From: Devosia sp. A8/3-2
Lineage (GTDB): Bacteria > Pseudomonadota > Alphaproteobacteria > Rhizobiales > Devosiaceae
DNA: 64,000 nt
Assembly (NCBI GenBank): GCA_025452255.1
Contig: CP104974.1
Span: forward strand, 1,551,001 to 1,615,000
Reading direction: 5' to 3'
Shown here: piece by piece, positions 19,235 to 31,829 of the stretch
Numbering within the stretch: the stretch's first letter is position 1
Layout: each line of letters begins with the position of its first letter
Program-made: the position numbers and the translations under genes
Notes under the pieces: model-generated
The model's database searches: none
What the model was told of the DNA's origin: nothing
What the model saw: the letters and a program-made list of their open reading frames with translations, nothing else

Positions 19235-22200
19235 TCAATAATCCTTCTCATAAAACACGCCCATGCTGGTATTGCTGTCCTGCCCGGCAGCGCCGGTGAC
19301 CTTGAGGTCATTGGTGACATCCAGATTGATCGTCACCTTGCTCTGCCCATTCGCGCCGGCCTGCACGCCCAGATAGACATTGTCCTGAATATAGGTGCCG
19401 GCCCTGGACCGCAACATTGCCGGCGTCGTCGGTGACGATGTCGAGATCGTCCAGCCCTGCCGCGCTCCGCAGGCTATCGACCAGACCATTGCCGCCACCA
19501 CCCATCAGCGAGGCGGCGGCACCGGCCAGCTTGGCCAGCTGCAGCGGCGACAATTCGCTCATGGAGCGCTTGAAGATCAATTGGCTTAGCACTTCATCCC
19601 GGGGCAGCATGGGGGTCGAGGTGAAGCTGACGGCGATGTCGGAGGCGCGGCCGGACACGGTGACATAGACGGTAATGCCCTCGCCCTCGGTTTCGGCGAC
19701 GAAATTGAGGAAGGGGTCCATATCGCCCACCGTGGTCACTTCGCCACTCTGGAAGGTGACGCGCTGGCCGAGAATCGCCGAGCGCCCGCGATTGAGCGAG
19801 AAGGCGCCGACCGGCTGGATATCGGTGAGCGGGCCGGTGAGCCGGACCGAGCCGCCCACTTCGGCATCGAGCCCGCGGCCGCGGATGAAGATCTGGTTGG
19901 GCGCGTTGACATTGACGTCGAGCACCACCCCGCTGGGGCGGGTCTGGGGGATGGGCCGGCCGCGTTCGTCCACCTTGGCGCGGGCCGTGGTTTGCTCCAC
20001 GGCAGGCGGGGTGTGCACATGGTTCACATCGATCAGCTCGGCGCCGCCGTCAAAGCTATCCGGCACGGTAATATTGGCTTCCTCGACGAAGACATCGCCC
20101 GACAGCAGCGGGGAGCCCGTGAGATTGCCGGTCAGCGCGAGCTGGCCTGAGGCGGTGGCGACGAAGAGATTGCCATCGGCATAGCGGGCCGAATTGAGCG
20201 CGATGCGCAGATCGGCCGGAAAGTTTGCGCTAAGGCCAATTGAGCCCGAAGCCGAGACCGAGCCGCCGGTGGAGAGATTGGCCGAGAAATTGTTTATGAC
20301 GGCGCGTTCGCCCGACAGCGTGGCCGAGCCGGTAATGGCCTCAAGCCGGGCATTGAGTTCGGGATCGACATAGCCGCCATTGCTGATCGTGGCGGTGCCG
20401 CCGAATTGGGGCGCCGAAATGGAGCCGCTGACGCGAGCGTCGAGATTGGCAGTGCCGCTGAGCTGGCCGCCGCGATCGGCAACGAAGCGATTGGCGAGCG
20501 CCGGGGCGCCGAGCCATTGATGGTGAGGTTGAGCCCATTGCCGGCCAGCGGCACACTACCCGAGCCGGTCATCGTCAGGCCGCCCGAGCCGTTGGCGCTG
20601 AGCGCTGCCGGGGTGACGGTGTTATTGGCGAAGCTGCCATTGGTGGTGAGGCTGAGCGGGGCAATGCCGAATTCGCTGATGGCGGCGGCATTGATGCCCC
20701 GGCCACGCGCCTCGAAACTGACGCGCGGAGCGCTGCCGGTGCCGCCAATCGTCGCGCGGCCATTGAGCGTGCCGGCCGAGCCCAGATCGGGCATGATGGC
20801 ATTGGCGATGGAGAGCGGCAAGGCATTGATATCGACCGTGAGATTGAGCGCTTCGCCGGCCGTGCCATTGGCGGTGATGCTGCCCGAGCCGACATTGAAG
20901 CGCACGGCGTCGAGCGCCACTGTCGAGCCGCTGACGGCAAGCACGGTGGGCTGGGCGAGAGCGGCGGCGAGCTGGCCCCGGCGGAGCTGGGCGCGGTCCA
21001 GCGCCAGCCGGTAGCCCTCTGCGATCGGGGTGAGCAGAGCCGGCCACGTCCACATTGGTGCCTGTAGCAAGCGCTGCCCGGGCGTCGAACGACGTCGTCC
21101 CGGAGCTCTGGGTCGCGTCTGCGGTCAGCGTCTCGACATGTGTGCCCGCGGCAACCACATCGGTCGCGCGGATCGACCCTGTGATTGCCGGTACGCCGAA
21201 CAAATCCTGCGCGGCCCCTTCTGATATCGGCCGATGCAATGGTGATGTCGTTGACTTCAAGCTCCCGCACGGCGCCCCTTATCGAGGCCAACTGCCGCCC
21301 GTCCGCGCTGCTCAGCCCAATATCGGCATTGACCGCGCCCTTGGCCTCGAGCAGCGCCAGCGCCGCGGCCACCGAAACGTCGGGCGCGACCATGCTGAGC
21401 GCGCCATCGAGCAGGCTCGTTTCGGCATTGCGGGTGACCCCGCCGGTAATGCGCGTGCCCGCGGCCCGGAAGTCGAGATTGGTGAGCGATTGCTCGGTAG
21501 GGGTGACCGCAACGTCACCGGCGAGACTCGTGCGGAAACCGTCGAGTTCTGGCTGCGCCGCTGATCTGGCCATCGAGCCGGTCGACATTGTAGCGGCCGG
21601 CAAAGCCGATTTGCGCATCGCGCAGATTGCGATCAACCGAGCTGCCACTGGCGACTGTCGCATCGAGATTGAGATCGATGACATTGTCCCGGCCCTTGGC
21701 GGTGCCAACCACTTTGAGCGGGCCGCTGGCGGCGTCGGACAACAGACCCAGATCACTCAGGTCGAGATTGAAGGTGAAGTTGGCCAAGGCATTGGAATAA
21801 TTGCCGTCGGCCAGCATCTGCACTCGGTTGTTGGCGATGCGGAAATTGTCGGCGACGAGGCCCGCCGTGGTGCGGGCAACCCGGCCGGACAGGGCCACCG
21901 TGCCCGCGAGCAGACGATCGGCCGTCTCGTCGTCGATGGCCAGATTGGTGCCCGAACCATCCGAGGTCAGATCGAACCCACCAGTCAGCGGCGCAAGCGA
22001 GCCGGTCGCCTTCAAATCCAGCGCGCCATCGAGCTCGCGCCCAGCGAGACCCGAAAAGGGCGAAATGCTGGAGGTCTGCAGCCCGATATCGCCATTGAAA
22101 TCGAGGCCGTCGAGCTGGCCTTGCAGGGCCGCGGTCAGTGCCTTGCCGACGACGCGGAACTGGGCCAGTTGCACAGGCTGGCCGGCATTCCACAGCCCGG

Positions 22201-23569
22201 CAATCCCAGTGCCAATGCTGTCGCCCAAAGCCGCTTCGACTTCTTCGCTTGCGGCAATGCCAGAGAGCGCACCATCGCCATTGAAAGTCAGCCGGCGAGT
22301 GGCAGGGTCGGACAGGTTCGCAGCGACGCCGCCCATTGTGAGCGCCAGAGTGTCAGCGGCAAAGCCGGGGCTCTGGAAGCCGCCAATGGAGAGGTTGGAG
22401 GTCCAGTCTTCCGAATTGCCGGAGCCGAAATCCACGTTGAACTGGGCCGATTGCACGCTGGTGGCGCTGCCGGGCACAGGCAGGGTCACCGGCCCGCCGG
22501 CGGGATCGGCGACAGTGGCATTGAGCACGAGCTGGCGCAGGAAATTGTCGGACGTGGTTTCGGCCGAGGCTTCGAGCGCCAATTGACCCCCGGTCAGCTT
22601 GAGCCCGGAAATCGACAGCCCGCCAGCCGAGCGTACCAGCGCATTGGCGGTCAGAGCGGTTTCCGCGCCGAAGAACGGCCGGTACGGCTCGGCCATCAGC
22701 GTCGAGAGCGGACCGCGCAGATCCGCGGCGATGGCGAAGCCTTCGGGCTGCTGCGTCACCGTGGCAACGCCCGACAGGGCGGTCCGCTGATTGGCCTGCA
22801 GCACCAGCTCGGTGCGCAGATCGGCCACCGGTCCGCTGCCCTTGAGCGACAGGTTCATCGCCGGGCGGTTCTCGATATTGAGCAGGTTGGCGATCACCCC
22901 ATCGGCGGGCTCTGACCAGTGACAGGCCCAGATCGACAATATTTTCGGCCTTCTTGTAATCGACATCCAGATCCAGCGTGCCGCCGGGGCCGTCGAGGCG
23001 GACGATATCGAGATTGGTGGTGAGATTGCCGCCCTCCAGCGTGAAGGCGCCATTGAGCGAGATTTCCGAGCCCAGCCCGAACACGCCCTCGCCAAAGGTG
23101 ACCTTGGGGATGGCCAGTTCCTGCAGGATCACCGCGACAGGGAATTCGGGGATTTGCAGCGAGCCGGCTTCGGCCGGAGGCAGGTCGGCGCCCTCGGTTG
23201 GAACCGAGTTGCGCAGATATTCGATGGAATCGGCCTTGAGCGACTGCACATCGAGCTTGCCCGAGAACAAGGCCGCCCGGTTCCGGTGAGGGTGGCATTG
23301 TTGACCCGCAGCCAGACCCCCTCGGCGTCCGAAATAGTGATTTCGCGCACCGAGACATTGGAGCCCAACACGCCATCGATATTGGACAGGCTGATCTGCC
23401 GCTCGGGCGTCGAGAGGCGATCCTGCACGAAACTGGTCAGCCAGTCCTTCTGCTGCTCATTGCTCATCGTCAGCACATCCTGCGCGACGATGACGGCGGG
23501 CACGCCCGAGCCACACAGCACGAGGCCGGTGGCAAGCAGGCGCCGGTGATGGATGGTGAGCCGGGCCAT
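19235..23569 (-). CDS. tamB: Translocation and assembly module protein TamB (DUF490)
   Basis: Very long inner-membrane-anchored periplasmic protein that bridges to the outer membrane with TamA and takes part in outer-membrane protein and lipid transport. N-terminal signal anchor ([19 protein letters not shown]), then about 1,300 residues of repeating beta strands rich in Gly, Ala, Ser and Thr, and the conserved C-terminal DUF490 region (SIPG-like [22 protein letters not shown] [18 protein letters not shown]). At least seven breaks: near 23280, A/T insertions at 22913, 21222 and 21036, and near 21562, 20500 and 19402. The ATG overlaps the tamA stop (ATGA), so the two are coupled. Confidence 0.92.
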
Positions 23570-25450
23570 CAGAAGGACTGCCCTATGCCGACATAGATGG
23601 CGTAATCGGGATCGCCGTCGCGCTTGTTGAGCGGCACGGCGACGTCGAGCCGCAGGGGGCCCAGCCCGGTATAATAGCGCACGCCGACGCCGGCGCCGAG
23701 GCGCAGGTCATCGAGTTCGGGGAAGGTATCGGCCGCGACATAGCCGCCATCCAGAAAGCCGACGACGCCAATGTCGCCGGTGACCTTGGCGCGGGCTTCG
23801 AGTGAGGCTTCCAGCAGATAACGCCCGCCGGTGACATTGCCCATGCCGTCATCGACGCCGATGGATTTGAAGGCATAACCACGTACCGAGCCGCCGCCGC
23901 CGGCAAAGAACAGCTTGTCGGGCGGGATTTCGCTGAGATCGGGGCCGATCAACGCGCCGGCCTTGACGCGGCCGGCCAGTACGAAGGGGTCTTCCTCGTC
24001 AAAGCCGAAATAGGTGCGGGCTTCCAGCATGATCTGGGCGGCGGGGTTCTCGTAGTTAAACTCGTAGAAGGGCTCGAGATTGGCCTTGAGATACCAGCCG
24101 CTGGTGGGGTCCACCTTGTCGTCGTGGAAATCGAGGGTCGCGCCGGCATAGACACCGGCCGTGGTGAAATCGCGGGTGCCGTACACATCGTCCTCGAACT
24201 GGCTGCGCTCGAGTACGGCGCCGCCTTCGAAGGTGATCTGGTCGGAGAAGAAATGGGTCAGCCCCAGCCGCCCATTGGCCGAGGTTTCCATATAGGTGGG
24301 GTAGATGGTGCGTTCGGCCGAAATGGCGGCGACCAAGTCCGTATCGGGCGTCAGGAAACCCGGCTTGGTGAATGTGCCGCCGAACATATAGTCGAATTCT
24401 TCGGTATCGAGCGGCCGAGCAATGCTGGCGACGCGCGCATCGAGCCGCAGCCGTTCGGCTCGGCCGAACAGATTGCGCCACAGATGGAAGCCTTCCACGC
24501 CCAGCCCGTCAATGGTGGAATAGGTGGCGCCGACACCAAAGCGGCGGCCGGCCGATTCCTGCACGAAAAGATTGTAGGGCAATAGGCCATCGGCGCCGAT
24601 GGCCTGAGCGGCTTCAAGCCGCGCGGCCCGGAACACTTCGAGCCGGTCGAGGCGCTTTTGCGCCGGGGCCAACTCGTCCGGGTCGTATTCCTCGCCCACT
24701 TCCAGCCCGGTCTGGCGGCGGACGAATTCGGGGTCCATCCGCTCGGTGCCCGAAACACTGACCTCGCCAAAGGCGGCCTTCATGCCCGGATTGACGGTGA
24801 TGGTGACGTCGACCGTGCTGCTGGCATGATCGGCCACCACATCGCGGGTGACGACGGCCGCCTTGGCATAGCCCTGCTGCCGCCGGGCTTCGAGCGCCAG
24901 CTGTTCGGCCTTGAGGACCACGCTGGATTTGGCGATCTCGCTACTGCCGAAACCGCGCGAGGATGGCATGTCGACATGGTCAGAACGGATCGGTGGTGGG
25001 CGGCGCTTGGTTGACGATATTGACGCTATTGAAGTGGAACAGCGGACCGGGCGTCACGAGGATCGCGACATCGACCGGCTTGGGCAATTTGGTGTCCGGC
25101 GCCAGATTGGCGGCTTCGGCGCCGCCAACGCGGATGCTGACCGTGCCGCCGTAATAGCCCTCATTATAGAGCGCGGCGATGATGCGCTTGTAATCGCCCT
25201 GCGCCTTGGCCAGCAGGCCCGCGGCACCCGAAGCCGGTTCGCTTTCATCGGCAATGAGCGCGGAGGCATTGCGCACAGCATTTTCCGGCACGCCGGTTTC
25301 GGTGACGGAAAGATTGACCTTATAGGGCTGGGGATCGGCGATCACCGCGTCGGCGTCGGCCTCGCTCTGATCCTCGAACAGCTTGATGCCAAAAATCTCG
25401 AATGCAGAGGCTGGCGCCACCGCAAGGCCCAGAGAGGTCGCAGCAAGCAA
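23569..25450 (-). CDS. tamA: Outer-membrane assembly factor TamA (BamA/Omp85 family)
   Basis: Three N-terminal POTRA domains and a 16-strand Omp85 barrel. POTRA sequence is seen in PYKVNLSVTETGVPENAV and VNPGMKAAFGEVSVSGTERMDPEFVRRQTGL; barrel marks are FFAGGGGSVRGYAFKSIG (the conserved VRGY loop) and the C-terminal DYAIYVGIGQSF ending in Phe. An extra A at 24982 on the + strand (TTC-T-GAC on the coding strand) breaks the gene at DPF-DHVDMPSS. The start is uncertain: TTG at 25450 is the first start codon, but a better signal peptide (HIARLVTSFSAILLAATSLGL) begins upstream near the CTG at 25489. About 630 residues. Confidence 0.92.
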
Positions 25451-25489
25451 GATGGCGCTAAAACTCGTTACCAGACGCGCGATATGCAG

Positions 25490-25763
25490 TGGACCAATTC
25501 CCGTCCGTTACGCTTCTACCAAGAAGGACAGAAGCCGATATTGCCCTCAGGGACCAAAAGATTCTGGTTAAACGCGATCCCGGTCCCACCCTCCGACGCT
25601 GCAGGCGGTCATTTCGTGGCCAGTTTAGGGCGGCACCAAGGCATAGGGCAAGGTTTAGGGAAAATTGTTCTCAATTCCGTGAACAAGCGTGGCCGATGGG
25701 CAACGGGTGGGAAGCGCTGCGGTGGCAACAGGTGGCGGTCGCACGATGCTTCCCCAATCACCG
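25490..25763. other. Intergenic region upstream of tamA
   Basis: Between the tamA start region and the repeat at 25764. It should hold the tamA promoter, but I see no clear -35/-10 pair. Together with the repeat this makes a gap of roughly 400 bp between tamA and the peptide-binding protein gene. No plausible coding sequence is seen. Confidence 0.5.
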
Positions 25764-25840
25764 CTCTCCCTCGGGCTCGACCCGAGGGCCACTCCCCGCT
25801 TGCACGAAACCCAATGGGTCTCGGGTCAATCCTGAGGGAG
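25764..25840. repeat. Interspersed palindromic repeat (CTCCCTCGGG family), copy 1
   Basis: Left part CTCCCTCGGGCTCGACCCGA is itself a hairpin; the right part TCGGGTCAATCCTGAGGGAG is its degenerate mirror image. A second copy with the same layout is at 34213-34291. It lies just past the stop of the transporter gene at 25867, where it could also act as a 3-prime hairpin for that minus-strand transcript. Confidence 0.7.
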
Positions 25841-25866
25841 ATGCGCGGTGATGTGACAAGAACGGA

Positions 25867-27712
25867 TTACCGCCCACCCGCCTTCGCCGCCTTGGCCTCG
25901 TCGTACCACCAGATAGTAGGGAACCCCGACGAAAATTCCGGCAGATTTTCGGGGCGGCTGAAGCGGTCCCAGCGGGCGGAGCGCGTGTTGCGTAAGCCAT
26001 AGCTGGGAACGATGTTGCGCTGCGCCAACAGCACCCGGTCGAGCGCCTTGGTGGCGGCTTCCAGCGTTTCCCGATCGTCGGCATAGATGATCTTGTCGAT
26101 CAGTGCGTCGACGCTCGGATCGGCAATGCCGGCATAGTTCTGCGAGCCCGGTTCGTCCTTGCTGACCGAGCCGAAGAAGGAGCGCTGCTCATTGCCGGGG
26201 AGAAGGTTTGTCCCCAGCCGTTATAGATCACGTCATAGTCGAAGCTGCGCAGGCGATTGATATATTGCGGGCTATCGACGGTGCGCATAGTGGCAGCGAC
26301 ACCGATCTGGGCCAGATTGGTGACCGGGTTGGTGGTGACCGGCTCGTTGGTCGGGCCGTTGAGCAGGATTTCAAAGCTGAGCTGGACGCCGTCGGCATTG
26401 ACCAGCCGATTGCCCTCCAGCGTATAGCCGGCCTCCTGCAACAGGCTTAAGGCGGTGCGCAGATTGGCCCGCAGTTTGGACGCATCACCACTGACCGGAT
26501 TGGTATAGGGCTCGGTGAAGACACGTTGCGGAATTTTGTTCCCCAGCGATTGCAGGATTTCGAGTTCTTCGCCTTCCGGCAGGCCGGAGGCGGCGAAAGG
26601 CAGGCCGAAGAAGTAGCTGTTGAGACGTTCGTATTGCCCATAGAACTGGGTCTTGCTCAGTTCCTCGAAATCAAAGGCATAATTGAGGGCTTCGCGCACC
26701 CGGATATCTCGGAAGATGGCGCGGCGCTGGTTGGGGATATAGCCGACGACATAGCCATAACTATTGTAGTCCTGCAGGAACAATTCCTGCACGACGCGGC
26801 CGTCCTTGACGGCCGGGAAGTCGTAAGCCGTGGCCCAGCGGCGGGCGGTGTTCTCCATCCACCAGTCGAACTGGTCGCCCTTGAAGCCTTCAAAAGCCAC
26901 ATTGAGATCCGAGAAATATTCGACGCGATATTCGTCGAAATTATTGGTGCCGATCTGGGTCGGGTGGTCCTTGCCCCAATAGTCTTCGACCCGCTTATAG
27001 GTGACGGTGCGGCCGGCATCGAAGCTGGCCAATTCGTAGGGGCCAGAGCCCAGCGGCGGCTCCAATGTCGAAGCGCTGATATCGCGTTTTTGCCCTTGGC
27101 GTCGGTGCCTTCCCACCAATGTTGGGGCAGCACCATGAGCTGGCCCAAAATCTTGGGCAATTCGCGATTGCCCGTCTGGTCGAAAGTGAAGGTGACCTCC
27201 CCGGGCGCGGTTTCGGCCACGTTGGTGACGTTCTGATAATATTGGGCGCGACTGGGATTGAGTTCGACCTGCTTGTCGAACGACCAGATGACGTCGCTGA
27301 CCTTGACCGGCTCGCCATCATGCCATTTCGCATTGGGGTTCATGCGGAAGGTGACCGAGGAATAATCGGCGGGAAATTTCATCGCCTCAGCCAATAGGCC
27401 ATAATCGGACAAGACCTCGTCCAGAGATGGGGTCATCAGCGTTTCGTAGAGCAGGCCGACACCGCTGGCGACCTCGCCCTTGGGCAGGATGGGGTTGAAC
27501 GTGTCAAAGCTGCCCATTGCACTCATCCGCACCGTGCCACCCTTGGGGGCATCGACATTGACATAGTCGAAATGGGCGAAGCCCTCGGGGTATTTGGGGG
27601 TGCCAATGGCCGAGCTGGCATGCAGCCGAGTGTCGGGCTTGTCGGCCCGGGCGAAGGCCGACAGGGTGGAGAGCAGGACGAGGCCGGCGGCAAGGATTGA
27701 GGTGAGCTTCAT
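25867..27712 (-). CDS. Peptide ABC transporter substrate-binding protein (YejA-like, SBP_bac_5)
   Basis: Periplasmic binding protein, about 613 residues. Signal peptide MKLTSILAAGLVLLSTLSAFA-type; then HASSAIGTPKYPEGFAHFDYVN, GGTVRMSAMGSFDTFNPIL and HDGEPVKVSDVIWSFD, the family 5 pattern. It ends WYDEAKAAKAGGR. The long form and FDTFNP motif favour the YejA group (oligopeptides, microcin C) over DppA. Breaks: near 27085 (A-run), near 26207 (lost C in TTCTCCCC) and near 26100. It is the last gene of the operon, behind the ATPase by 75 bp; in E. coli yejA comes first. Confidence 0.88.
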
Positions 27713-27787
27713 CGGGCGGCTCCGGGCATTTTGCATATTTGTGACAAGACTAGGCGGATTGGGGCGGGCGCGACAGGGCGCGCAACA

Positions 27788-29397
27788 TCAAGATTTTGCG
27801 GGGGCAGGGGCCGGCACGGCCTGCTCAAAGCGGCGGCCAGCAGCGCCTTGGTATAGGGGTCCTGCGGGGAGGCGAAAATCTGCGCAGCGGGACCCCGTTC
27901 GACCACGCGCCCATTGCGCAACACGATGATGGTATTGGCGAGGGCGCGGACCACTTTGAGGTCGTGGCTGATGAACAGGTATGTCAGCCCGTGCCTTGTC
28001 TGCAGGTCGCGCAGCAGGTCGACCACCCGGGCTCGGATGGAGACGTCGAGGGCGGAGGTGGGCTCGTCCAGCACGACGAATTTGGGATTGAGCACCATGG
28101 CGCGGGCGATGGCGATGCGCTGCCGCTGCCCGCCGGAAAATTCGTGCGGGTAACGCAGTCCAGACTCGGCGGGTAGGCCCACTTCGTCCAGCGCCTTGGC
28201 GACGCGATTGTCGCGCTCGGCGGCAGAAAGCCGGGGCGCGTGCACCTTGAGGCCCTCGCCAATAATATCGGCCACCGACATGCGCGGGCTGAGCAGAACC
28301 GAAGGGGTCCTGAAAGACCACCTGCATATCGGCGCGCAGCGGCCGCATGGCCTTCCATGAGCGAGACGAGACAGTGTTGCCGAGCAGGACAATGCGCCCC
28401 TCCGAGGAGACGAGGCGCAGGATGGCATTGCCCGGGGTGGATTTGCCCGAGCCGCTTTCGCCGACAATGCCGAGCGTTTCGCCACGGCGAATGGCCAGAT
28501 CGACGCCATCTACGGCCTTGATATGGCCTACCGTGCGGCGCAGCAGGCCGCGCTTGATCGGGAACCAGACTTTTAGATCGGTCGCTTCGACAATATTGGG
28601 GGCGGAGGGATCGGTCAGCGGCAGGGTGCCGCGCGGTTGGGCGGCGAGGAGGTGTTTTGTGTAGGCGTGCTGCGGCGTGTCGAAGACGCTAGCAACCGGC
28701 CCGGTTTCGACGATTTCACCCTTGGTCATGACGCAGACGCGGTCGGCAATGCGGCGGACAATACCCAGATCGTGGGTGATGAACAGCATGGCCATGCCCA
28801 GCCGCTGCTGCAGTTCCTTGAGCAAAGTGAGAATCTGCGCCTGCACGGTGACATCGAGCGCCGTGGTCGGCTCGTCGGCAACCAGCAGGTCCGGCTCATT
28901 GGCCAGCGCCATGGCGATCATCACGCGCTGGCGTTGGCCCCCGAAAGCTGATGCGGGAAAGCGGCGAGCCGGCTTTTGGGGTCGGGGATGCCCACGGCAT
29001 CAAGCAGCTCGACCGTACGGGCGCGAGCGGCATTGGCGCGCAGGCCTTGATGGATGGCAAGGACCTCCCCGATCTGGCGCTCGATCGTGTGCACCGGATT
29101 AAGGCTGGTCATCGGCTCCTGAAAGATCATCGAAATGTCGTTGCCGCGCACCTTCCGCAAGTCATTCGGCTCTGGCGGTGACAAGGTTTTGGCCCTTGAA
29201 CAGGATTTCGCCGGTGAGCGTCGCGGTGGACGGCAGCAGCTTGAGCACCGACAGCGCCGTGACCGACTTACCCGACCCGCTCTCGCCCACCAAAGCCACG
29301 GTCTCGCCCGGCGCGATATCGAGGCTGACATTGCGCGCGGCGGGAGTAGCGCCAAAGGCCACAGTCAGATTGCGGATGGAGAGCAGGGGGCACTCAT
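27788..29397 (-). CDS. yejF: Peptide ABC transporter ATPase with two nucleotide-binding domains (YejF-like)
   Basis: Two ABC domains in one chain of about 535 residues. Domain 1: [13 protein letters not shown]alker A, SGGQRQR-type signature and [14 protein letters not shown]alker B. Domain 2: [44 protein letters not shown]; the oligopeptide-transporter C-terminal region follows each ([22 protein letters not shown]). Fused twin ATPases are typical of YejF and GsiA. In domain 2 Pro stands after GKST where Leu is usual. Breaks occur near 29385, 29170, 28945 and 28295, and near 27825. The ATG overlaps the yejE stop (ATGA). Confidence 0.9.
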
Positions 29398-30531
29398 GCC
29401 AGCGTCTTCCGCGGATCGAAGGCGTCGCGCACGGCTTCGCCGATAAAGACCAGCAGCGTCATCATGATGGCGATGGTGAAAAAGCCGGTGAGGCCGAGCC
29501 GGGGCGCCTGCAGATTATCCTTGCCCTGGGCCAGCAACTCGCCCAGCGAGGGAGAGCCGGGGGCAGGCCAAAGCCAAGGAAATCGAGCGAGGTGAGGGTG
29601 GCGACCGAGCCCGACAGGATGAACGGCATGAAGGTCAGCGTGGCCACCATGGCGTTGGGCAGAAGATGCCGCCAGATAATGGTGAGGTTGGATACGCCCA
29701 GCGCGCGGGCGGCGGCGATATATTCGAAATTGCGGCCGCGCAGGAATTCAGCCCGGACAATGCCGACCAGTGGCGACCCAGAGAAGAGCAGCAATATGCC
29801 CAGCAACACCCAGAAGCTGGGCGTGATGACGCTCGAAATGATCAGCAGCAGATAGAGCGCGGGGATGGCCGTCCAGATTTCGATGAAGCGCTGGAACAGC
29901 AGATCGGTCCAGCCGCCGAAATAGCCCTGCACGGCCCCGGCAGCGACGCCGATGACTGAGGAGGCGATGGTTAGCGCGAGGCCGAACAGGATGGAAATGC
30001 GGAAGCCATAGATGAGGCGGGCGAGCACGTCGCGACCGCGATCATCGGTGCCCAGCCAATGCAGATTGCCCCAATGGCAATTGGGGTCAGCGGCTCTGGG
30101 CGGGATAGCCGGCGCAGTTTTCGGCCGGGGACATGGTCCAGGCAGGGGGCGACGGCGCCGGAATGGGGCAGGAAGCCATCGACAGTCTGGTAGTTGAAGC
30201 GGATGGGCGGCCAGATGGCCCAGCCATTGGCGGCGATTTCCTCGGCAATGAAATCGTCGCGATAATTGGTGACGGCGAGGAAGCCGCCGAATTTGGCCTC
30301 GGGGTAATCGATCAGCGCGGGGACGAGGATTTCGCCCTTGTAGGAGACGAGGATCGGGCGGTCATTGGCGATGAACTCGGCGCCGAGCGTGACGATGAAC
30401 AGGACGAGGAAAATCCATAGCGACCAGAAACCGCGGCGATTGGCGCGGAAATTGGCGAGGCGCCGGCGATTGATGGGCGAGAGCCGGGGGCGGGGTTGCG
30501 CTATGGCGGCTGCGGCCGCGATCTCGCTCAT
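29394..30531 (-). CDS. yejE: Peptide ABC transporter permease (YejE-like)
   Basis: Inner-membrane permease with a long N-terminal soluble segment ([21 protein letters not shown], then [18 protein letters not shown]), as in YejE. The core reads [19 protein letters not shown] and the EAA loop is [19 protein letters not shown], the contact site for the ATPase. It ends [16 protein letters not shown], the normal close of OppC-type permeases. Breaks: near 30110-30040 (before the core) and near 29562. Start ATG 30531 overlaps the yejB stop. About 379 residues. Confidence 0.9.
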
Positions 30532-31623
30532 AGCTCGCGGCTTTCGAAATCGATGCGCGGATCGACCCACATATAGGCCAGGTCCGAAATCAGCGCGATG
30601 ACCGAAGCCGAGCAGGGAGAAGATGTAGAGCGTGGCGAAAACCACCGGATAGTCGCGATTGGCGACGGAGGTGAAGCCGAGCAGGCCCAGCCCGTCGAGC
30701 CCGAAAATGGTTTCTGATCAGCAGCGAGCCGCCGAAAAGGCGCCGACAAAGGCGCCGGGAAAGCTGGCAATGATCAGCATCATGGCGTTGCGGAAGACGT
30801 GGCGATAGAGCACCGGCCTTCGGTGAGGCCCTTGGCGCGGGCGGTGGTGACATATTGCTTGCCGATCTCGTCGAGAAACGAGTTCTTGGTCAGCAGGGTC
30901 GTGGTGGCGAAGGCGCCCGGGGCCATGGCGATGATGGGCAGCACCAGATGCCAGAGATAATCGATGATCTGCCGCCAGAGCGGGAAGCTGTCAAAGCCCG
31001 GCGAGGTGAGGCCGCGCAGCGGAAAGACTGACCAGAAACTGCCGCCGGCAAACAGCACAACCAGAGCAATGGCGACGAGGAAACCGGGCACGGCATAGCC
31101 CACGATAATCACCGTCGAGGTCCACACGTCAAAGCGCGAACCATCGGAGACGGCCTTGCGGATGCCCAGCGGAATGGAAATGCCGTAGGAAATCAGCGTC
31201 ATCCAGAGCCCGAGCGATATGGAAACGGGCATCTTTTCCTTGATCAGGTCGATAACCGAGATATCTCGGTAATAGCTCTCGCCGAAATCGAAGCGGAGAT
31301 AGTTCCATAGCATCATGCCGAAGCGTTCGAGCGGGGGCTTGTCGAAGCCGAATTGCTTTTCGATGCGCTCGACCAGTTCGGGCGACAGGCCCCGCGAGCC
31401 GCGATAGGCCGAGCCCCCGGCCGCCCCGGGGCGGGGGCGCGGCCATGTCGCCGCCACCGCCGGTGACGCGCTCGGTGAGCGAGGCGTTCTGCCCCGAAAT
31501 ATTGGCGAGGGCCTGCTCGACCGGGCCGCCGGGGGCAAACTGGGTGATGAGAAAGGAAACCGCCATGATGCCGAACACGGTCGGGATCATCAGCAACAGG
31601 CGGCGGAGTATATAGGCGCCCAT
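30528..31623 (-). CDS. yejB: Peptide ABC transporter permease (YejB-like)
   Basis: First gene of the operon. [24 protein letters not shown] is the standard OppB-type start; a long insert after it ([17 protein letters not shown] and a Gly/Pro stretch) is characteristic of Yej[19 protein letters not shown] and [21 protein letters not shown] (EAA loop) follow, ending [18 protein letters not shown]. Breaks: near 31435, near 30826, an extra T at 30715 (TTC-T-GATC) and near 30600. About 365 residues. Starts ATG 31623; the order here is yejB-yejE-yejF-SBP with overlaps, so one transcript is likely. Confidence 0.9.
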
Positions 31624-31752
31624 TCGGTCTCAGGATATCCGGGCAAATCTGCCCGAAGCCTTGCTCATGCAAAACTAGATGCTGGTAGGCCCCTTCGGGC
31701 AAATCACCAAGCGGTGAAGCGGCTTGGCGGCCAATGCAACATTTTGGCGACG

Positions 31753-31782
31753 GCTTGGCAAGCGTGCCCGGGCTTGCCAAGC
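31753..31782. repeat. Inverted repeat between yejB and the DUF2007 gene
   Basis: GCTTGGCAAGC, 8-base spacer, GCTTGCCAAGC: perfect 11-base arms, 48 bp before the DUF2007 gene. A smaller hairpin, CGGGCA-AATC-TGCCCG, lies at 31640-31655. They may be operators for the divergent transcripts; a transcription terminator is less likely as no T-run follows. The gap 31624-31829 holds nothing else I can name. Confidence 0.5.
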
Positions 31783-31829
31783 GCCCGCTTTGCCCGTCAG
31801 GATCAGCGCCAACCAGATCGGAGCCCTTC

